Below, in pieces: positions 36,385 to 45,357 of a stretch of DNA of 64,000 nt. The stretch spans positions 1-64,000 of the forward strand of contig CAZHCW010000010.1 in NCBI GenBank assembly GCA_964531325.1, written 5' to 3'. The position numbers and the translations under genes were made by a program. The notes below the pieces were generated by a model, which searched no databases, had not been told where the DNA came from, and saw nothing but the letters and a program-made list of their open reading frames with translations. Within the stretch, counting starts at the first letter, position 1; each line of letters starts with the position of its first letter. Source of the DNA: UTCHB3 sp964531325. GTDB taxonomy: Bacteria; Bacteroidota; Ignavibacteria; Ignavibacteriales; Ignavibacteriaceae.

Positions 36385-37875
36385 ATGAAAAACTGTCTCC
36401 TGCTTCTTGCTTTTGTTATGATTATCGGAACCACATATTCACAAAAAATATCAACTCCTTTGGAATTGTCGGGTTTTAAGTCTCTTACATCTCATCAACA
36501 GATGATTGACTACATCAACTCTCTTCCCCGTGATAAGTCACCTTTTTTAACCGAAGATTTTGCAGTATCAGCAACCGGAATGAAGATACCTGTCCTAAAA
36601 TTTTCAACCGGTGAGTTTGGCACGGATGCTAAAAAACTAAAAGTTCTGCTTTTTGCTCAACAACATGGAAATGAACCCTCCGGAAAAGAAGGAGTTTTAA
36701 TGCTTCTCTCCAGATTCGCCTCAGGTGAGTTGTCTCATCTCCTGCAAAAACTTGACATTGCGATCATCCCCATGATGAATCCTGATGGAAACGAGTTGGA
36801 CAGAAGGCGAAACGGGAATGGAGCCGACTTAAACCGTGATCATTTAATATTGTTACAACCTGAAAATCAGGGATTACACAAGTTTTTCAACAAATATCTC
36901 TTCGAAGTATCGATGGATGTCCATGAGTATGGTCCTTTTTCGAGTGATTGGATGGAACTCGGCTATCGCAAAAATTCCAATGTAACTGCAGGGATTTTAA
37001 CAAATATCAATACTCCTCAGGCGATCAGAACCTACTCCAGAACAAAATATTTCCCCTGGTTAACAGCTCAAATGAAAAAATCAGGATACTCTTTCTCCGA
37101 ATATACACCCGGTGGACCACCTGATGTGGAGTATATCAGACAAAGCACATTCGACATTAATGACGGCAGACAAAGCATCGGTTCGCTTGGCACTCTCTCC
37201 TTCATTCAGGAAGGAATGAACGGAAAAGACTCAATTGATAATATCGAAGTTCGCTCAAAAAGTCAAATGACAGCTATGTTGAACTATCTTGAGTTTATGT
37301 CCCAAAATGCAGATGAAATAAAATTAATGGTTAAAACTGAGAGAGAAAAACTGATCAATGGTTCACCTGAAAAGGTTGCTGTCCAAATGAAACATGAGAG
37401 GGATGGAAGTAAACTTGAGATGACTCTGCTCTCCACAACAACAGGTAAAGACACGACCATAACCGTTTCAAATTATTGTCCTGTTGTAAAATCACTATTT
37501 GATGTTGAAAAACCATTTGGATATTTGATTCCTGCCGATGACAGACAACTGCTCGAATGGGTAAACCGTCACGGGTTTCAGGTTTCTAAATATGTCGTCA
37601 GCGATAACGACATTATTGAGGGGATGCTCATCACATCCATCGACTCAATCGATTTTGAGGGTGATGTTGTTGTAAATCCAATCTATTCAACATCAAAAAT
37701 GCCTTTGAATAATCTTAAAGGAGAATATTTTCTACTTCCGACTAAACAATTGGCAGGTAATGTGATAGTCCAGGCTCTTGAACCTAAAAGTATGATTGGA
37801 CTTGTAACATATAAACAATTTGAATATTTGTTAAAACTTGAACAGGTTTATCCTGTTTTGAGAATTTACAGATAG
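36385..37875 (+). CDS. M14-family zinc carboxypeptidase-like secreted protein
   Basis: 496 residues from the ATG at 36385. The frame extends back to TTG 36337, but the ATG gives a proper signal peptide (MKNCLLLLAFVMIIGTTYSQ). The peptidase domain has the zinc motif H-x-x-E in QQHGNEPSGK (His94, Glu97), the substrate-binding NPDGNELDRR and DLNRDH, third ligand in DVHEYG, and a late catalytic Glu in FIQEGMNG. It probably trims peptides in the periplasm or outside. The C-terminal about 150 residues are beta-rich. It is divergent from lexA; the shared gap holds the LexA operator candidate, about 140 bp upstream of this start. A rho-independent terminator follows. Confidence 0.85.
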   Translation: MKNCLLLLAFVMIIGTTYSQKISTPLELSGFKSLTSHQQMIDYINSLPRDKSPFLTEDFAVSATGMKIPVLKFSTGEFGTDAKKLKVLLFAQQHGNEPSGKEGVLMLLSRFASGELSHLLQKLDIAIIPMMNPDGNELDRRRNGNGADLNRDHLILLQPENQGLHKFFNKYLFEVSMDVHEYGPFSSDWMELGYRKNSNVTAGILTNINTPQAIRTYSRTKYFPWLTAQMKKSGYSFSEYTPGGPPDVEYIRQSTFDINDGRQSIGSLGTLSFIQEGMNGKDSIDNIEVRSKSQMTAMLNYLEFMSQNADEIKLMVKTEREKLINGSPEKVAVQMKHERDGSKLEMTLLSTTTGKDTTITVSNYCPVVKSLFDVEKPFGYLIPADDRQLLEWVNRHGFQVSKYVVSDNDIIEGMLITSIDSIDFEGDVVVNPIYSTSKMPLNNLKGEYFLLPTKQLAGNVIVQALEPKSMIGLVTYKQFEYLLKLEQVYPVLRIYR

Positions 37876-37885
37876 AACTAAATTG

Positions 37886-37919
37886 AAAAGCCCGGTTTTT
37901 TGATTCCGGGCTTTTTTTT
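37886..37919. terminator. bidirectional rho-independent terminator
   Basis: Stem AAAAGCCCGG and CCGGGCTTTT with a 10-base loop, followed by a T-run on the plus strand. It ends the M14 peptidase gene and lies at the 3' end of the convergent DUF3052-like gene, whose stop codon overlaps the T-run. Confidence 0.9.
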
Positions 37920-38361
37920 ATTCTTCAGATTTTTTACTCATCCGCCAATTTTCGTCACGGGTAAGATTTTTAATATTTTTTGCTTTTCTGAAACGAACTG
38001 CCGACCAGTCATCATCAATCGCCACCATTCTGACCCCCTCATAACCGAGATCACCAATTACCTGCCAGCCATTATCACGGTCGATATCAACCTTATATTT
38101 TTTTGAACTCTTTTTGGGGTATGCCCACCAGTAGCAACCATCCTCCACAAGAAGTGAATCAACTTTTGCAGCATTATCCAATATATCCTGCGCCGATTTT
38201 ACAAATACAAGAGCAAATGGATAACTGCTTAAAGCAGCATGACAATGTACACCCGTTTCACTCTGAAATTCAGTGATAAAATGTTTAAATTCTTCCGGAT
38301 GATTTATCAAGAGGATGGGACCATGCCCCTTAAAATTCATTTTTTTGAGTAGTGCGTGCAT
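37918..38361 (-). CDS. DUF3052-like protein
   Basis: 147 residues from the ATG at 38361, which is preceded by GGAG at good spacing; the longer frame from 38421 lacks one. The pattern resembles DUF3052 in its arrangement: a segment LINHPEEFKHFITEF, then FALVFVKSAQDILDNAAKV, then CYWWAYPKKSS, then GWQVIGDLGYEGVRMVAID followed by DDWSAVRFRKA. The function is unknown. No signal peptide or membrane helix is present. The gene is divergent from osmC and convergent with the M14 gene. Identification of the family is moderate. Confidence 0.7.
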   Translation of the reverse strand: MHALLKKMNFKGHGPILLINHPEEFKHFITEFQSETGVHCHAALSSYPFALVFVKSAQDILDNAAKVDSLLVEDGCYWWAYPKKSSKKYKVDIDRDNGWQVIGDLGYEGVRMVAIDDDWSAVRFRKAKNIKNLTRDENWRMSKKSEE

Positions 38362-38497
38362 TAAGACTCCATTTCGATTTTTAATCACTCCAAAATTACA
38401 ATTTATTCCACTCCCTTTCAAGTTCTAAAACAGAGTTTTGAATCTTTTTTACCAAATTTACATCATATTTTTGATAATTTTAAACAAGGAGGCAGAA

Positions 38498-38926
38498 ATG
38501 TCACAAGTAAAAGCTTATGTAAAACAGATTAACGGGATTAGTTTTGTAGGGAAAACCGATTCAAATCACTGGATAACCATGGATGGCCCTGAAGATTTTG
38601 GCGGTAGTAACGCCGGAATCAGACCAAAAGAATTGATGTTACTCGCCCTGGCTGGATGCACGGGAAGTGATGTTGTTTCAATTTTACAAAAGAAAAGGAT
38701 TGATGTCCAATCATTTGAAATTAACATAACAGCCGAAATGAGTGAAGATCACCCAAAAGTTTATACCTCAATGAATATTGAATATCTCTTTAAAGGAAAA
38801 GGGATTAAAGATTCGGATGTCCAAAGAGCCATTGAACTCTCCCAGACCAAATATTGTGGAGTAACAAAAATGTATGAGAAAGCCATGGAGATCACTCATT
38901 CTTTTACTGTTCATAACGAAGAGTAA
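38498..38926 (+). CDS. OsmC family peroxiredoxin-like protein
   Basis: 142 residues from ATG 38498, which is preceded by AAGGAGG; the frame extends upstream to 38438 but without support. OsmC/YhfA-type fold with the two conserved cysteines, Cys54 in LALAGCTGSDV and Cys120 in SQTKYCGVTKM, and the substrate-side Glu in RPKELML. Such proteins reduce organic hydroperoxides using Cys pairs. It lies 110 bp ahead of the glyoxalase-like gene, and the phosphofructokinase gene follows, on the same strand. A YhfA-like subfamily is as likely as Ohr. Cytoplasmic, no signal peptide. Confidence 0.9.
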   Translation: MSQVKAYVKQINGISFVGKTDSNHWITMDGPEDFGGSNAGIRPKELMLLALAGCTGSDVVSILQKKRIDVQSFEINITAEMSEDHPKVYTSMNIEYLFKGKGIKDSDVQRAIELSQTKYCGVTKMYEKAMEITHSFTVHNEE

Positions 38927-39036
38927 CACTTTCCATTAAAAATATATCCTGAATTTATTTCTTAAATTTTCCGTATAATTAAAGTTGTAAAATTGTATTT
39001 TAAGTGACTTTAAAAGAAATAAAATGGAGATATTTT

Positions 39037-39387
39037 ATGTCGCATCATCTTATAGCGCATGTTGAGATACCGGGAACCGATCTTGAAAGAACAAAGAAAT
39101 TTTATTCAGATGTATTTGGATGGGACCTTAAGGAGTTTGGCAACAGCTATATGTTATGTAACACACGCCAGGGTACCACTATTGGTCTTCGTAAAGTAAA
39201 AGAAGTTACCACCGGCGATTCTCCGGTTTTCCATATTTTGGTTAATGATATCGAGGATACAGCAAAAGCGATCAAAAAGGCTGGTGGATCCATCTTCAAG
39301 GATAAAACTGTTATCCCTGTTTATGGCTATTATGCCGTTATACAAGATCCTGACGGGAACAAGATCGGGCTTTACCAGGCCCACTAA
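39037..39387 (+). CDS. VOC superfamily (glyoxalase/bleomycin-resistance-like) protein
   Basis: 116 residues from ATG 39037, preceded by GGAG; a longer frame from GTG 39004 adds 11 residues with no support. A single vicinal-oxygen-chelate module pair is visible: VEIPGTDLERTKKFYSDVFGW, then VFHILVNDIEDTAKAIKKAGG, and a C-terminal VIQDPDGNKIGLYQ typical of VOC. Metal ligands are likely His (in AHVEIP), Glu and others but are not all assignable. The substrate is unknown. Soluble. It is 37 bp before the phosphofructokinase gene and may be cotranscribed with it. Confidence 0.88.
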   Translation: MSHHLIAHVEIPGTDLERTKKFYSDVFGWDLKEFGNSYMLCNTRQGTTIGLRKVKEVTTGDSPVFHILVNDIEDTAKAIKKAGGSIFKDKTVIPVYGYYAVIQDPDGNKIGLYQAH

Positions 39388-39424
39388 TCGATTATTTTGC
39401 AATCGAACCAAAAAGGAATGACTA

Positions 39425-40537
39425 ATGGAAAATAGTACAATAAAAAGAATTGCTGTTAATACCGGAGGTGGCGACGCTCCCGGGTTAAATGCCGTTATCA
39501 AAGCGGTTACCATGTCTGCAATTCAAAGAGGTTGGGAAGTTTACGGAATTAGAGACGGCTATAATGGTGTCTTTCTTCCCGCTTTATATCCCAATGGAGA
39601 TGGTGTTATCAGATTAACACCGGAGCTCGTAAAAGACATCACTTCGATGGGTGGAACCATTTTGGGAACAACAAACAGAGGAAATCCTCTTAAGTTTCCT
39701 ATGAAAACTGCAAATGGAACTGTGGTTGAAGTTGACAGATCAGATGAAATTGTAGAAGGCTTAAAAAGATACAATATTGATGCAGTCGTCGCAATTGGCG
39801 GTGATGGTTCTCTTACTATGGCTAACGAATTCCATAAAAAAGGTGTTCGGATAGTTGGTGTTCCAAAAACAATTGATAATGATCTTTCAGGAACCGATAC
39901 AACATTTGGATTTGATACTGCGGTATCTTTTGCAACAGAATGTATCGATCGTCTGCACTATACTGCAAAATCTCATAAAAGGATTTTGGTGGTTGAAGTG
40001 ATGGGCAGATATGCCGGCTGGATTGCACTCAATTCAGGTGTATCAGGTTCTGCTGATGTTATTTTGATACCTGAAATCCCCTACGACATCCAAAAAGTGG
40101 CAGATTTTCTTAATGGTACTTTTACTGAAGAAAAAGATTATGCTATTGTTGTGGTTGCCGAAGGTGCATTCCCTAAACATGGCGGTTATGCTGTAATTGA
40201 GAGGGAGGCCGGTAAAGCTGAGAGACTTGGCGGAGCTGCCGATAAAGTTGTTGAACAACTGAGTCACCTGGTAAAAAAGGAAGCAAGAACTGCTATCCTT
40301 GGGCATCTGCTCAGAGGTGGCAGCCCTACAACTTTCGACAGACTGTTATCACTCCGCTTTGGAGCTGCCGCAGTAAGAGCACTCGAAGAAGGACAATCGG
40401 GCGTGATGGTTGCTCACAAAGTACCTGTTATGACCTACATCCCAATTGAAGAAGCGATCGGCAAACTGAAGACTGTTAACCCGGAAGGTGAAACAATCAG
40501 AACGGGTAGAGAACTCGGAATCTGCTTCGGCGATTAA
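39425..40537 (+). CDS. pfkA: 6-phosphofructokinase, mixed-substrate group
   Basis: 370 residues. Phosphorylates fructose 6-phosphate in glycolysis. Motifs: GGGDAPGLNAVIK at the phosphate-binding N-terminus, GGDGSL (Gly128, equivalent to E. coli Gly104), PKTIDND with Lys148 (equivalent to E. coli Gly124), GTDTTFGFDTA, and the C-terminal LRGGSPTTFDRLL. Gly at the first position suggests ATP, while Lys at the second is typical of PPi-dependent and group III enzymes. This Gly/Lys mix is characteristic of group III PFKs. ATP use is the better guess. The gene ends at a strong terminator. glgC is 10 kb away on the same strand. Confidence 0.93.
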   Translation: MENSTIKRIAVNTGGGDAPGLNAVIKAVTMSAIQRGWEVYGIRDGYNGVFLPALYPNGDGVIRLTPELVKDITSMGGTILGTTNRGNPLKFPMKTANGTVVEVDRSDEIVEGLKRYNIDAVVAIGGDGSLTMANEFHKKGVRIVGVPKTIDNDLSGTDTTFGFDTAVSFATECIDRLHYTAKSHKRILVVEVMGRYAGWIALNSGVSGSADVILIPEIPYDIQKVADFLNGTFTEEKDYAIVVVAEGAFPKHGGYAVIEREAGKAERLGGAADKVVEQLSHLVKKEARTAILGHLLRGGSPTTFDRLLSLRFGAAAVRALEEGQSGVMVAHKVPVMTYIPIEEAIGKLKTVNPEGETIRTGRELGICFGD

Positions 40538-40560
40538 TTTCCAACTACTCTAAAATTAAA

Positions 40561-40594
40561 AAAGGCTGCCAATAATTTGACAGCCTTTTTTTTT
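40561..40594. terminator. rho-independent terminator after pfkA
   Basis: Stem AAAGGCTG and CAGCCTTT, 12-base loop, then a T-run. It also lies just beyond the 3' end of the convergent secreted-nuclease gene and may serve both. Confidence 0.9.
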
Positions 40595-40615
40595 AATGTC
40601 TTTTTCGATTTTATT

Positions 40616-41854
40616 TTACTTCATCAGATTAAGTTTTATAACTTTAGAAAAATTTCCGTTCTCAGAAATAAATTCTATCCTCGCAAAATATACGCCCGAA
40701 GAGAATCCCGACGCTTCCCAGATATAACTTCCCTTTCCAACCGGTGAAATGCCCATCAGCTCGGACGAAACAATCTGTCCTAAAGTATTATAGATATATA
40801 AGTTAAGCATTCCTGTTGAAGGTAAATTCCATGTTATTGTGGTTGCCGGATTAAATGGATTTGGATATGCATTTTCAACAACAAATGAAGTTGGCAGTTC
40901 TGTTTCCTTTATGCCGGTTGGAGTTTGTTTAAATATATATTTTTGATATACAGGTATATGATCAGAAGCATAATGTAGTGCATCTGCAATTACTTGACCA
41001 ACTGCTGTATTTGAAGGACGATTGATAGAATCGTTATAATGTTGCCCATCGTTTCCGTAGGCAGTGTTTGAATTTCTAACATACTCAATTCCTCCTGTGT
41101 CGGAGATCGCTTGCGAGAACAGAATCATATCAAATCTGTCATCCATTCCACCCGTGGAACCCCCGCCAAAAGATCGTGTCCTTGGTGATTGAGTATGATG
41201 AATCGCATATTGTGACTGCCCAAAAGAACCACTCATCACTATCGGATCAATAAAATGTCCTTCAGTGCCTGCTGCGTTTGCCCTCAATTTTTGATAAGCA
41301 ACTTCGGTGGAACCATAAATATTAAAATCTCCCAACACCACAAAATTCCTTCCGGCAGGCCAGGAGTTTGTTACCTTGCGCAATGAATCAACTTCCTTGC
41401 CTCTGGCAATTTCATTGTCGGAACCTGTACTCGCTTTTAGATGAACGGAAAAAATGAACAGTGTATCAAGCGTAACTCGATGTCTGATCTGAAATAGATT
41501 AATATCTCTTAAGGCTGTTCTAATCGGTGTGTTGCTCAAATAATCAAATTTTGTAGAGTCATAATAAATGGCATTATCGGAATCGGGGCCATCTAAAAAA
41601 GCCCCTTTGTTATAATTTGGTGAAACTGTTTTCATTACATTAAAGAGGAAACCATCAACACCGATTTGTGATGTGATCTCCTGAACCACCAACACATCGG
41701 GCTTTACAGCATTCATTATGGTTTTATAATAATTGTTCCGAACAGCCGAGGTTGTCCCCGGATAGTTCAACAGATTATACGACATTAGCAATATTGTATC
41801 CTGTGCTACTAAAGGCAAGGTTAAAAATACAATCAGTGTTATAAATCTTTTCAA
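40616..41854 (-). CDS. secreted endonuclease/exonuclease/phosphatase domain protein with T9SS sorting domain
   Basis: 412 residues. A signal peptide (about 1-17) is followed by an EEP-fold domain (about 20-305): SYNLLNYPG, VLVVQEITSQIG, VLGDFNIYGS, and the C-terminal SDHIPVYQ with the catalytic His. The last about 85 residues are a T9SS type A sorting domain with AYPNPFNPATTITWNLP and a C-terminal strand ending KVIKLNLMK. It should be exported across the outer membrane and act on nucleic acids or phosphoesters outside the cell. It is convergent with pfkA. Confidence 0.88.
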   Translation of the reverse strand: MKRFITLIVFLTLPLVAQDTILLMSYNLLNYPGTTSAVRNNYYKTIMNAVKPDVLVVQEITSQIGVDGFLFNVMKTVSPNYNKGAFLDGPDSDNAIYYDSTKFDYLSNTPIRTALRDINLFQIRHRVTLDTLFIFSVHLKASTGSDNEIARGKEVDSLRKVTNSWPAGRNFVVLGDFNIYGSTEVAYQKLRANAAGTEGHFIDPIVMSGSFGQSQYAIHHTQSPRTRSFGGGSTGGMDDRFDMILFSQAISDTGGIEYVRNSNTAYGNDGQHYNDSINRPSNTAVGQVIADALHYASDHIPVYQKYIFKQTPTGIKETELPTSFVVENAYPNPFNPATTITWNLPSTGMLNLYIYNTLGQIVSSELMGISPVGKGSYIWEASGFSSGVYFARIEFISENGNFSKVIKLNLMK

Positions 41855-41931
41855 ATTTTTCTCTTCTTTTTAAGAATTTTTATACAAGGAAATATATGAA
41901 TATCTTTTAGTAATTGCAGGCTAAATAGTCT

Positions 41932-44013
41932 TCACTTTTCAAGATTAGCAAACAGCTCAGCCGCAGTTTCCACAGGCAATAAACAAGTTGCTTTTTTACA
42001 AAGATAAAATGAACATCCACCCTTGCCTTTTTTCATTGCAGCCGTAAACGGGGCTATTTCGTCTATTTTTTCTGAATTGGTTTTATCTTTAAGAATCACA
42101 AATACATTTTCATAAGCTGATTTACCCAGTTCGATAAGTGCAGATTTTATTTCAGGATGATCCCTTTCTCCAGCAATTACCAATTCATAGGATGGAAACA
42201 ATAACGATTCCATTGATGAGAGAAAGAATGAATGTGCAAATGGTGCTTTATTGATGTTTCCTGAAAAAGCATCAATGATTTCTGCGGTCATCTCAAGAAA
42301 CTGAGGCTCTCCCGTATAATGATAAAGGGAGTTTATCACATTTAATGCCACTGAATTGCCCGAGGGCATTGCTCCGTCGTAAACATCTTTCCACCTTGCG
42401 GGAAGTTTCTCTGCTTGCGAAGATGTAAGATAAAATCCACCATTTTTGTGATCATGGAATCCAGCGATAATAGACTGAGCATATTTTAAAGAAAGTGCCA
42501 GATATTTAGAATTAAAGGTAGTTTTATATAACTCAATCAATCCAAACGAATAAAAAGCAAGATCGTCAAGAAATGCCGGAATTGCAATATTCTTTTGGCG
42601 GTATCGGTGATAAAGCGTACCATCAACAACCATATTTTTTTCAATGAAACTGACCGTATTTTCTGCTGCTTGAGTGTAAACTCGTTCTTTTGTCGTTCTA
42701 CCTGCAAAAGCCAAAGCCGCAATCATAAGTCCGTTCCAATCTGCAAGGATTTTGTCATCAAGATGGGGACGGTTCCTCTTACTCCTCTCTTCAAGAAGTC
42801 GGGTCTTATATCCATCAACTTTTTCAGCGATCCATTCAGCCGGTTTACCAAGCCGTTTTGTTGTTAATTCCAACGGTTCAGATAAATATATTACATTTTC
42901 ACCTGTATAGCCACCCCTTATTCTGTCAACAAAATTTCCTCTTTCATCCACAAAAAATATTTCTTTGAAATTTTCGAAGTCATCTCCAAAATATTCTTTT
43001 AGTTCATCGTAGAACCAAACATAAAATTTACCTTCTTCGCCATCAGAATCTGCATCTTCAGCACTAAACCATCCACCTTCATCAGACCTTAAGTCTTTGT
43101 TAATATATTGGAATATCTCAGAAATTACTTCCTTATAAAAACTGTCCCCGGTAATCTTACAGGCGGATGAATAAGCGTACATCAACATCGCTTGATCGTA
43201 TAACATCTTTTCAAAATGAGGTAAACGCCATTCTTCATCGGTTGAATATCTGTGGAAACCATTTCCAAGATGGTCATAAATCCCACCCAGACGCATGGAA
43301 ATTAAAGTTTTCTCTGCCATTTCGAGGGCTTTTGTTTTTCCCGTAAGGACAAAATACCTCAAAAGGAAAATCAGATTGTGGGGTGACGGGAATTTGGGGG
43401 AAGAGCCAAAACCTCCATTCGCAGGGTCAAATCTCGATTCAAACTGAGAAAACGCAGTGTGAAGATCTTTAAGACCAATATCCGATCCTTTAACCGGCTC
43501 CGGTGTTTCATTAAGAGCAACTGTTATTTGGTTGGCAGATGCATCAATCTCTGATCTTTTTTCATACCACAGTGAAGTGATTTTATTTAACAGATCAATG
43601 AACCCCATTCTACCATGACGACTTTCTTTAGGGAAATAAGTTCCGGCGAAAAAAGGTTTTTTATCGGGTTTAAGAACAACTGTTAATGGCCAACCTCCAC
43701 TGCCGGCTATCATCTGACAAACTGCCATATAAATTGAATCGATGTCGGGTCGTTCTTCTCTATCAACTTTAATCGAAATAAAATTTTTATTAAGAATTTC
43801 AGCCACAACAGAATCTTCAAAAGATTCTTTTTCCATTACATGACACCAGTGACAAGTGGAATATCCAATCGAAAGAAAGACGGGTTTATCCTCTTTTAAT
43901 GCCTTATTAAAAGCTTCCTCACCCCATGGATACCAATCAACGGGGTTGGTTGCATGTTGCAATAAGTATGGACTTTTCTCATTTATCAGTCTGTTGTGTT
44001 TATGCTCTGCCAT
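41932..44013 (-). CDS. DUF255 thioredoxin-domain protein (YyaL/spermatogenesis-associated 20 type)
   Basis: 693 residues. An N-terminal thioredoxin-like domain carries the CxxC Cys54-His-Trp-Cys57 in STCHWCHVMEKESF, preceded by the family hallmark SPYLLQHATNPVDWYPW (residues 14-30). The remaining about 500 residues form an alpha/alpha-toroid like N-acylglucosamine 2-epimerases (GGIYDHLGNGFHRYSTDEEW, HFEKMLYDQAM, DDKILADWNGLM, GAMPSGNSVA). The function of the family is not settled. Cytoplasmic. It stands between the secreted EEP gene and a DUF3298-like gene, with gaps of 77 and 65 bp on the same strand. All family landmarks are intact. Confidence 0.95.
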   Translation of the reverse strand: MAEHKHNRLINEKSPYLLQHATNPVDWYPWGEEAFNKALKEDKPVFLSIGYSTCHWCHVMEKESFEDSVVAEILNKNFISIKVDREERPDIDSIYMAVCQMIAGSGGWPLTVVLKPDKKPFFAGTYFPKESRHGRMGFIDLLNKITSLWYEKRSEIDASANQITVALNETPEPVKGSDIGLKDLHTAFSQFESRFDPANGGFGSSPKFPSPHNLIFLLRYFVLTGKTKALEMAEKTLISMRLGGIYDHLGNGFHRYSTDEEWRLPHFEKMLYDQAMLMYAYSSACKITGDSFYKEVISEIFQYINKDLRSDEGGWFSAEDADSDGEEGKFYVWFYDELKEYFGDDFENFKEIFFVDERGNFVDRIRGGYTGENVIYLSEPLELTTKRLGKPAEWIAEKVDGYKTRLLEERSKRNRPHLDDKILADWNGLMIAALAFAGRTTKERVYTQAAENTVSFIEKNMVVDGTLYHRYRQKNIAIPAFLDDLAFYSFGLIELYKTTFNSKYLALSLKYAQSIIAGFHDHKNGGFYLTSSQAEKLPARWKDVYDGAMPSGNSVALNVINSLYHYTGEPQFLEMTAEIIDAFSGNINKAPFAHSFFLSSMESLLFPSYELVIAGERDHPEIKSALIELGKSAYENVFVILKDKTNSEKIDEIAPFTAAMKKGKGGCSFYLCKKATCLLPVETAAELFANLEK

Positions 44014-44078
44014 AGTTTATCTTAATTTGTCATTCTATCCTGAGAATGTGTTCATTAGTTTAATACCGACTTGTCAAT

Positions 44079-44843
44079 TTAATTTTTTATTGCCCAATTG
44101 AGAATCCCGTCGGGAGAAATTAAATGTTTAATCTTTTCAAAAGGGAAAAATACATCTGTGTAACCTAATACATAAGGGCCAGCCTCGTATGGCACAAATG
44201 TGAAATAAAGACCATCTGATTTAACGATGAAATTTTCATTCAACAGAAATTTATCATTTTCGAACCAGTAACCGTAATCAGAAAGAGTTTGATTCTCAGG
44301 TATTTCTCTCTCTTTCCTTACAATTTGTTCACCAAGTCTGTTCAATTCATCCTCAGATCCCTGGACCAAAATATCTGATTTTACTACCGGTTCACCTGTT
44401 CTGATGTCAAAATTCAAACCAACACTATAGGAATTGGGATGGGCACCCCCCAGATATTCGTCGTGAAACAGAAATAATGAGACAAGAGATTCTTTTGCGA
44501 ATTCAACACTTACATTAGTTGTCCATGTCCAATAACCTGTAAAATAAGATGAATCTTCATCTTCCTGAACAATTTGCAGAAATCCGTCATAAAGTTCTGC
44601 TGAACCGCCTGTGGCTTCACCAAATATTGCACTCTGAATTGTGGAATTCATTTTAGCAGCAACTTGCTCAACGGAGGCATCACCATAAAACACCGGGTAT
44701 GAAATTTGCATCTGAAATATGGTATCTTTTTGATTATTTTTGCCACTGTAAGCTTTCTCAAAAGTCTCCATTTTATACTGAAGAGATTGCGCGCTCAATG
44801 AAAGTGTAATTATTGCCAATATTATTGAGATTTTGAGTTTCAT
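44079..44843 (-). CDS. RsiV-like DUF4163/DUF3298 periplasmic protein
   Basis: 254 residues with a signal peptide (about 1-18, LSAQ). The mature part matches the DUF4163-DUF3298 pair found in the Bacillus RsiV anti-sigma factor's outer domain: N-terminal ISYPVFYGDASVEQVAAKMN and C-terminal HDEYLGGAHPNSYSVGLNFDIRTGEPVVKSDIL (about residues 127-160). Unlike RsiV, there is no membrane anchor or sigma-binding region, so a lysozyme-sensing role is not implied. The function is unknown. It is divergent from the hypothetical gene at 44905 and 65 bp upstream of the DUF255 gene. Confidence 0.82.
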   Translation of the reverse strand: MKLKISIILAIITLSLSAQSLQYKMETFEKAYSGKNNQKDTIFQMQISYPVFYGDASVEQVAAKMNSTIQSAIFGEATGGSAELYDGFLQIVQEDEDSSYFTGYWTWTTNVSVEFAKESLVSLFLFHDEYLGGAHPNSYSVGLNFDIRTGEPVVKSDILVQGSEDELNRLGEQIVRKEREIPENQTLSDYGYWFENDKFLLNENFIVKSDGLYFTFVPYEAGPYVLGYTDVFFPFEKIKHLISPDGILNWAIKN

Positions 44844-44904
44844 TACTGTTACCTTAAAGTATTTGATACAACAACCAATTTATTCAAGAAACGATGTTCC
44901 TGAT

Positions 44905-45357
44905 ATGATACTAAATAAAACGACTTTCTATACCCTCTGCCTGCTGATTTGTATTATAACACCAACTCTCCAGGCTCAAAACCCGGATAGTGCGGCGATT
45001 TGGAAAGAACTTTCAACAAATAAATTTTTTACAGTCTATTACGATCTTACCTCACTCATCGCAGCAAAAAGCGGCAAGTTTGATCAACCTGTTAAGACTG
45101 AATTTAATTCAGAACAAAAGATGTCGGGGCTTACTGAAAAATATTTCACGGAAATCATCATTTATTCTGTAAATTTAGATGAAGGGAAATATTTTATCAA
45201 AAAAGCAAGTTATCTGAACCGAAAAAAACAGGAAATACAAGTTTTTGACTACACTTCCAATGGAAAAGTTGATACAAAACAGATGATGCCAATTACCAAA
45301 GGCAGCCCTGTTTTTGATATCCTCTTGTTACATAAAACACTTCACGGCAAGGGTTGA
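44905..45357 (+). CDS. secreted hypothetical protein (surface-adhesin E-like?)
   Basis: 150 residues from the ATG at 44905, chosen because it gives a signal peptide (MILNKTTFYTLCLLICIITP, then TLQAQ); the frame extends 72 nt further upstream without merit. The mature part has the loose pattern of the surface-adhesin E-type domain: IWKELSTNKFFTVYYDLTSLI, then several short strands. The assignment is weak; it may be an unnamed family. No catalytic residue is visible. Its 3' end overlaps the convergent GAF/PAS kinase gene by 16 nt. Confidence 0.55.
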   Translation: MILNKTTFYTLCLLICIITPTLQAQNPDSAAIWKELSTNKFFTVYYDLTSLIAAKSGKFDQPVKTEFNSEQKMSGLTEKYFTEIIIYSVNLDEGKYFIKKASYLNRKKQEIQVFDYTSNGKVDTKQMMPITKGSPVFDILLLHKTLHGKG

